DNA of 64,000 nt, taken from positions 6,738-70,737 of the forward strand of contig CAYMFM010000013.1 of NCBI GenBank assembly GCA_964389685.1. The letters run 5' to 3'. Within the stretch, counting starts at the first letter, position 1; each line of letters begins with the position of its first letter. The position numbers and the translations under genes are program-made. This stretch comes from G020353115 sp964389685 (GTDB lineage Bacteria; Bacteroidota; Bacteroidia; Bacteroidales; VadinHA17). Positions 60,670 through 64,000 of this stretch are shown piece after piece. A model generated the notes under the pieces. That model worked only from the letters and a program-made list of their open reading frames with translations, was not told the DNA's origin and did no database searches.

Positions 60670-63324
60670 ATGAAATATTTGTTAGCAATATGTTTTGTTG
60701 TTCTGTTGCTGGGGAGGGAGAGTTTTGCCACGCATAACAGGGCGGGGGAGATTACCTACAGACAGATCTCAGACCTGACTTTTGAGATTACAATCACGAC
60801 CTTCACTTTCACCTTAAGTGCCGCGGACAGGAACAGCCTTGAGGTAAACTGGGGGGATAATACCATTTCGGTGGCTCCCAGGATTGAAGAGGTTTACCTG
60901 CCCAATTTTTATAAAAGAAACAAATACGTAACTACCCACACTTACCCAGGACCGGGTATCTATCAAATTGTTGTTCAGGACCCAAACCGGAATTACGGTG
61001 TTATCAACATTCCCAATTCAGTGAATGTTGTTTTTTCCATAAAAACCACCCTGATGATTAATCCGGCTATTGGTTATAACAACACTCCGGTACTGTTAAA
61101 TCCTCCTATTGACAAGGCTGCATTGAACCATATATTTGTACACAATCCTTCGGCATTCGATTACGACGGAGACAGCCTCTCCTATTCCCTTACCGTTTGT
61201 GCTAAGGAAGATGGCAAGCCCATTGAGGATTACACCTTTCCACCAGCCAGTGATACCCTTTTCGTAGATCCCGTAACCGGCGACCTGGTATGGGATAGCC
61301 CCATTTACAGCGGACCGGAAGATATTACAGCAGAAGGTTTTAAATTGATTTATAACATAGCAATGAATGTGGAAGAGTGGCGAAATGGAATAAAGATCGG
61401 CAATATTGTACGGGATATGCAGATTGAGGTATACAATTCAGATAACAATCCGCCGGTAAATCAGGAAATCGGTGATTTCTGTGTTATTGCCGGGGATACC
61501 ATTGAATTTTCGATCACCAGCACCGATCCCGATAACGATTTGGTATCTCATACCGGTTCAGGTGGTGTGTTTCTTGTGGACCAGTCTCCGGCTCAATTTA
61601 CTGAAATAGATTCAGATTCCGGATATGTGACCTCCACTTTCCGGTGGGAAACCAATTGCGGCCATGTTCGAGAACAACCCTATTCCGTTATTTATAAAGT
61701 CGAGGATAATAACCCGGACCTGAGCCTGGTTGATATTGATAATTTCAACATTACTGTTCTGGGACCTCCTCCTGAAAATTTAACTCCCGTACCTACGAGT
61801 GAATACATCCGTCTTCAATGGTCACCCAGTGTTTGTGATTCGGTGGCAGGATACAGGATCTACCGGCGTATCGGTGACTATGGATATATTCCTGACAGTT
61901 GTGAAAATGGGGTGCCCTCCTATACGGGATATCAGTTGATTGGAGAAACATCCGGCTGGAATGATACCGTTTACATTGATACCAATGAGGACGAAGGATT
62001 GCTTAAAGGGACTGAGTATTGTTATTTGGTTGTGGCGCTTTTTGAAAATGGTGCTGAGAGCATTGCTTCAAATGAAGCCTGTTCGGTATTGATCGAGGGC
62101 TTGCCAATCATAACCAATGTCAGTGTGATCGATACCGATACGGATAATGGCTCGATCTACCTGGCATGGGCAAAACCCGATCTGGATACCATCCAGATTA
62201 AATATGGCGCGTTAGGACCTTACAAATATTTGATTTACAGGGCAGATGGAATCTGGGGGAAGAGCTTCACCCTGATTGATTCAGTTGCCTCTCCAGACCT
62301 GGCAGATACAACCTATGTTGATGCCGGTGTGGCCAACACGGTTGACCAGGGTTATCTTTATAAGGTGGTATTGTATAATGATAATCCGAATCGTTTTCCT
62401 ATAGGAACCCCGGATGAGGCCTCCTCTGTGTTTCTTAAAATTCTTGCCGGAGATAACAAGATGATCCTCCATAGTCAGAAAAATGTTCCCTGGATTAACA
62501 ACCAGTATGTGATTTATCGATATAACCCCCTCACACTGGATTTTGATTCTCTGGATGTTACACCCGATTCAGTTTATATTGACCTGAATCTTGCTAATAG
62601 CGTTGAGTACTGCTACCAGGTAAAAACCATTGGAACATACAACCTGAGCGGGATCATTGATCCACTGATCAATTTTTCCCAGGAAAACTGTGGCATTCCC
62701 CAGGATATGGAACCACCACTGCCCCCCTCCCTGACCGTCACTTCAAACTGTGATAGTCTTTATAATGAATTGATGTGGTTCTACTCAGACCCTGCTGATG
62801 AAGAGGATGTGGTGATCTATAATATCTACTATAAACCTGTGCTGGATGGCGATATGGAGCTTCTGGAGCCGGGAATATCCTCCGATAACAATACATTCAT
62901 CCATGATCCCGGATTTACCATGGCAGGTTGCTATGCGGTTACTGCAGTCGACTCGTTTGATAACGAAAGCGGCTTCTCACAACCCATTGTTTGTGTTGAC
63001 AGTTGCTCCTATTATGAGATCCCAAATGTCTTTACACCAAATGGGGATGATATCAATGACATTCTCTATTCAAAATCGAACAGCAGGACCATTATCCGGA
63101 TTGATATGAAAATTTATAACAGGGTGGGAACATTGATTTTTGAAACGGATAACCCCCTCATCCAATGGAGAGGTACCTATAACGATAAATATGTCTCCCC
63201 GGGAGTGTACTACTATTTTTGTGATGTTTATGAAATGAGACTCACCGGGGAAGAGGTGCGTAACCTCAGTGGTTTTATCCATGTAATTACCGATAAGGAT
63301 GCTAAACTCCCGGATGAAAAATAG
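60670..63324 (+). CDS. Secreted T9SS cargo with type B (gliding-associated) C-terminal domain
   Basis: 884 residues. A signal peptide (about 1-20, cleaved near SFATHN) is followed by a PKD-like or cadherin-like N-terminal part, then two or three fibronectin-like modules from about 365 (PPPENLTPVPTSEYIRLQW) and 480. The C-terminal 90 residues carry PNVFTPNGDDINDI, IYNRVGTLIF and GVYYYFCDV, the type B sorting domain for type IX secretion. The adhesion or structural role is inferred. It fits with the PorE-like protein at 24461. Confidence 0.9.
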   Translation: MKYLLAICFVVLLLGRESFATHNRAGEITYRQISDLTFEITITTFTFTLSAADRNSLEVNWGDNTISVAPRIEEVYLPNFYKRNKYVTTHTYPGPGIYQIVVQDPNRNYGVINIPNSVNVVFSIKTTLMINPAIGYNNTPVLLNPPIDKAALNHIFVHNPSAFDYDGDSLSYSLTVCAKEDGKPIEDYTFPPASDTLFVDPVTGDLVWDSPIYSGPEDITAEGFKLIYNIAMNVEEWRNGIKIGNIVRDMQIEVYNSDNNPPVNQEIGDFCVIAGDTIEFSITSTDPDNDLVSHTGSGGVFLVDQSPAQFTEIDSDSGYVTSTFRWETNCGHVREQPYSVIYKVEDNNPDLSLVDIDNFNITVLGPPPENLTPVPTSEYIRLQWSPSVCDSVAGYRIYRRIGDYGYIPDSCENGVPSYTGYQLIGETSGWNDTVYIDTNEDEGLLKGTEYCYLVVALFENGAESIASNEACSVLIEGLPIITNVSVIDTDTDNGSIYLAWAKPDLDTIQIKYGALGPYKYLIYRADGIWGKSFTLIDSVASPDLADTTYVDAGVANTVDQGYLYKVVLYNDNPNRFPIGTPDEASSVFLKILAGDNKMILHSQKNVPWINNQYVIYRYNPLTLDFDSLDVTPDSVYIDLNLANSVEYCYQVKTIGTYNLSGIIDPLINFSQENCGIPQDMEPPLPPSLTVTSNCDSLYNELMWFYSDPADEEDVVIYNIYYKPVLDGDMELLEPGISSDNNTFIHDPGFTMAGCYAVTAVDSFDNESGFSQPIVCVDSCSYYEIPNVFTPNGDDINDILYSKSNSRTIIRIDMKIYNRVGTLIFETDNPLIQWRGTYNDKYVSPGVYYYFCDVYEMRLTGEEVRNLSGFIHVITDKDAKLPDEK

Positions 63325-63333
63325 ATCGTAACC

Positions 63334-64000
63334 ATGAAAAGGTTTCTGACAACAATACCGTTTTTTTTCACCCTTGCATTTACCATTCTGGCTCAGGATC
63401 CTCAGGCTTTGCTGACCAGCGGTATGGCAAACCTGCAAACGAAGAGATACCGGGAAGCTGTCGCTGAATTTACAAAATACGTGGAACTGGAAAAGAGTGA
63501 AAATCTTTCTGCATACCTTGGCAGAGCAGAAGCCTATTTTAATCTTTCAGAATGGGGAAAGGCGATTGCTGATTTTGAAAAAGCTGAACAGATCGCTCCT
63601 GGCAGTGGGAACCTGGGATTAGCCCGCACCTATGCACAGATGGGAAGTGCCAAAGAATCAGTGGGTTATCTTGAAAAGCACCTGAGATCAGAACAACGGG
63701 TTCCTGAAAAGAAGATTTTCCTGGATAAAGCATTTGAGCCTGTAGAACGCAGCAGTGAATGGAGATCCCTCTGGCGAAAGGACTGGTACACACCCGGTGA
63801 ACAGGTTGTTCGTGATGTTGAATACCTCCTGGAAAAAAAATCCTACAAGGAAGCGCTGGCTAAACTGGATGAACAGATCCGGCTGGATCCGGAAAACCCC
63901 GTCTATTACCATTTACGGGCAAAAGTGTTTTCTTCACAGCAGGAATTTAAACAGGCACTCACCAATTGTGACCTGGCACTGCGCTATCAGAAAGATAACC
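63334..64000 (+). CDS. TPR-repeat secreted protein, 5' part only (cut by window edge)
   Basis: The ATG at 63334 begins MKRFLTTIPFFFTLAFTILA, a signal peptide, followed by QDPQALLTSGMANLQTKR and at least five TPR-like helical pairs (for example YLGRAEAYFNLSEWGKAIADF and YHLRAKVFSSQQEFKQALTNC). 222 codons are in the window. It begins 9 bp after the T9SS cargo gene, so the two are likely co-transcribed. Its partner is unknown. Confidence 0.85.
   Translation, partial: MKRFLTTIPFFFTLAFTILAQDPQALLTSGMANLQTKRYREAVAEFTKYVELEKSENLSAYLGRAEAYFNLSEWGKAIADFEKAEQIAPGSGNLGLARTYAQMGSAKESVGYLEKHLRSEQRVPEKKIFLDKAFEPVERSSEWRSLWRKDWYTPGEQVVRDVEYLLEKKSYKEALAKLDEQIRLDPENPVYYHLRAKVFSSQQEFKQALTNCDLALRYQKDN

Overview
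The window is a stretch of a Bacteroidota chromosome, most likely Bacteroidales or a close relative. The evidence is a PorE-like type IX secretion protein, a secreted protein with a type B T9SS sorting domain, six-S1-domain ribosomal protein S1, a DUF6702 protein, several TANNTTTG -7 boxes of the Bacteroidota sigma-ABfr type, and almost no Shine-Dalgarno sequences. The 100-N block at 12954-13053 marks a draft or metagenome assembly. I see no rRNA, tRNA, CRISPR array, prophage or intact insertion sequence. Most of the window is conserved core genome.

Layout. 1-224 is the start of a YjbQ-family gene cut by the window edge. 475-6908 (minus) is a nucleotide-sugar operon: ugd, UDP-glucuronate decarboxylase, rmlA, rmlC, rmlD, phosphoglucomutase. 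7124-12365 (plus) holds ribosomal protein S1 with a long acidic N-terminal repeat, a STAS protein, RNase Z and guaA. A repeat-rich intergenic stretch and the assembly gap follow. 13078-17051 (plus) has a C-terminal processing protease, a PnuC/NadR-like kinase pair for nicotinamide riboside salvage, and a THUMP RNA methyltransferase.

17237-24129 is a signalling neighbourhood: SiaB kinase and its target SiaC (plus), then on the minus strand a TerB-like/ABC fusion transporter, a PDZ aspartyl protease, a STAS protein and an Hpt protein. PorE (24461) comes next, followed by gcvT, comB, serC-serA-DUF1015, yggS, a dihydroorotate-dehydrogenase-like protein, a lipoprotein and a small secreted protein. 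uvrA converges on these. A sigma factor with an unusually strong ribosome binding site and a small acidic protein follow, then an SPFH / ribbon-helix-helix / zinc-ribbon trio with a striking candidate operator.

40329-43352 (minus) is glpF-glpK-rsmE. After a small phosphoesterase come a 1507-residue protein of unknown function, a prmA remnant, tpiA, a DoxX-like protein and tmk (all minus). folP-cdaA (plus) and plsY, ppdK, a Cu/Zn-type permease and xerD (minus) lead to aroQ, a DUF6702 protein, the T9SS type B cargo and a truncated TPR protein at the right edge.

The least ordinary items are the double inverted repeat before the SPFH trio, the SiaB/SiaC-STAS-Hpt-ABC neighbourhood, the decayed prmA, the perfect Shine-Dalgarno before a TTG-started sigma factor, the S1 minisatellite, and a family of palindromic intergenic repeats that in one place reaches into a coding end. 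All functional assignments come from reading the translated sequences; no database search was run.
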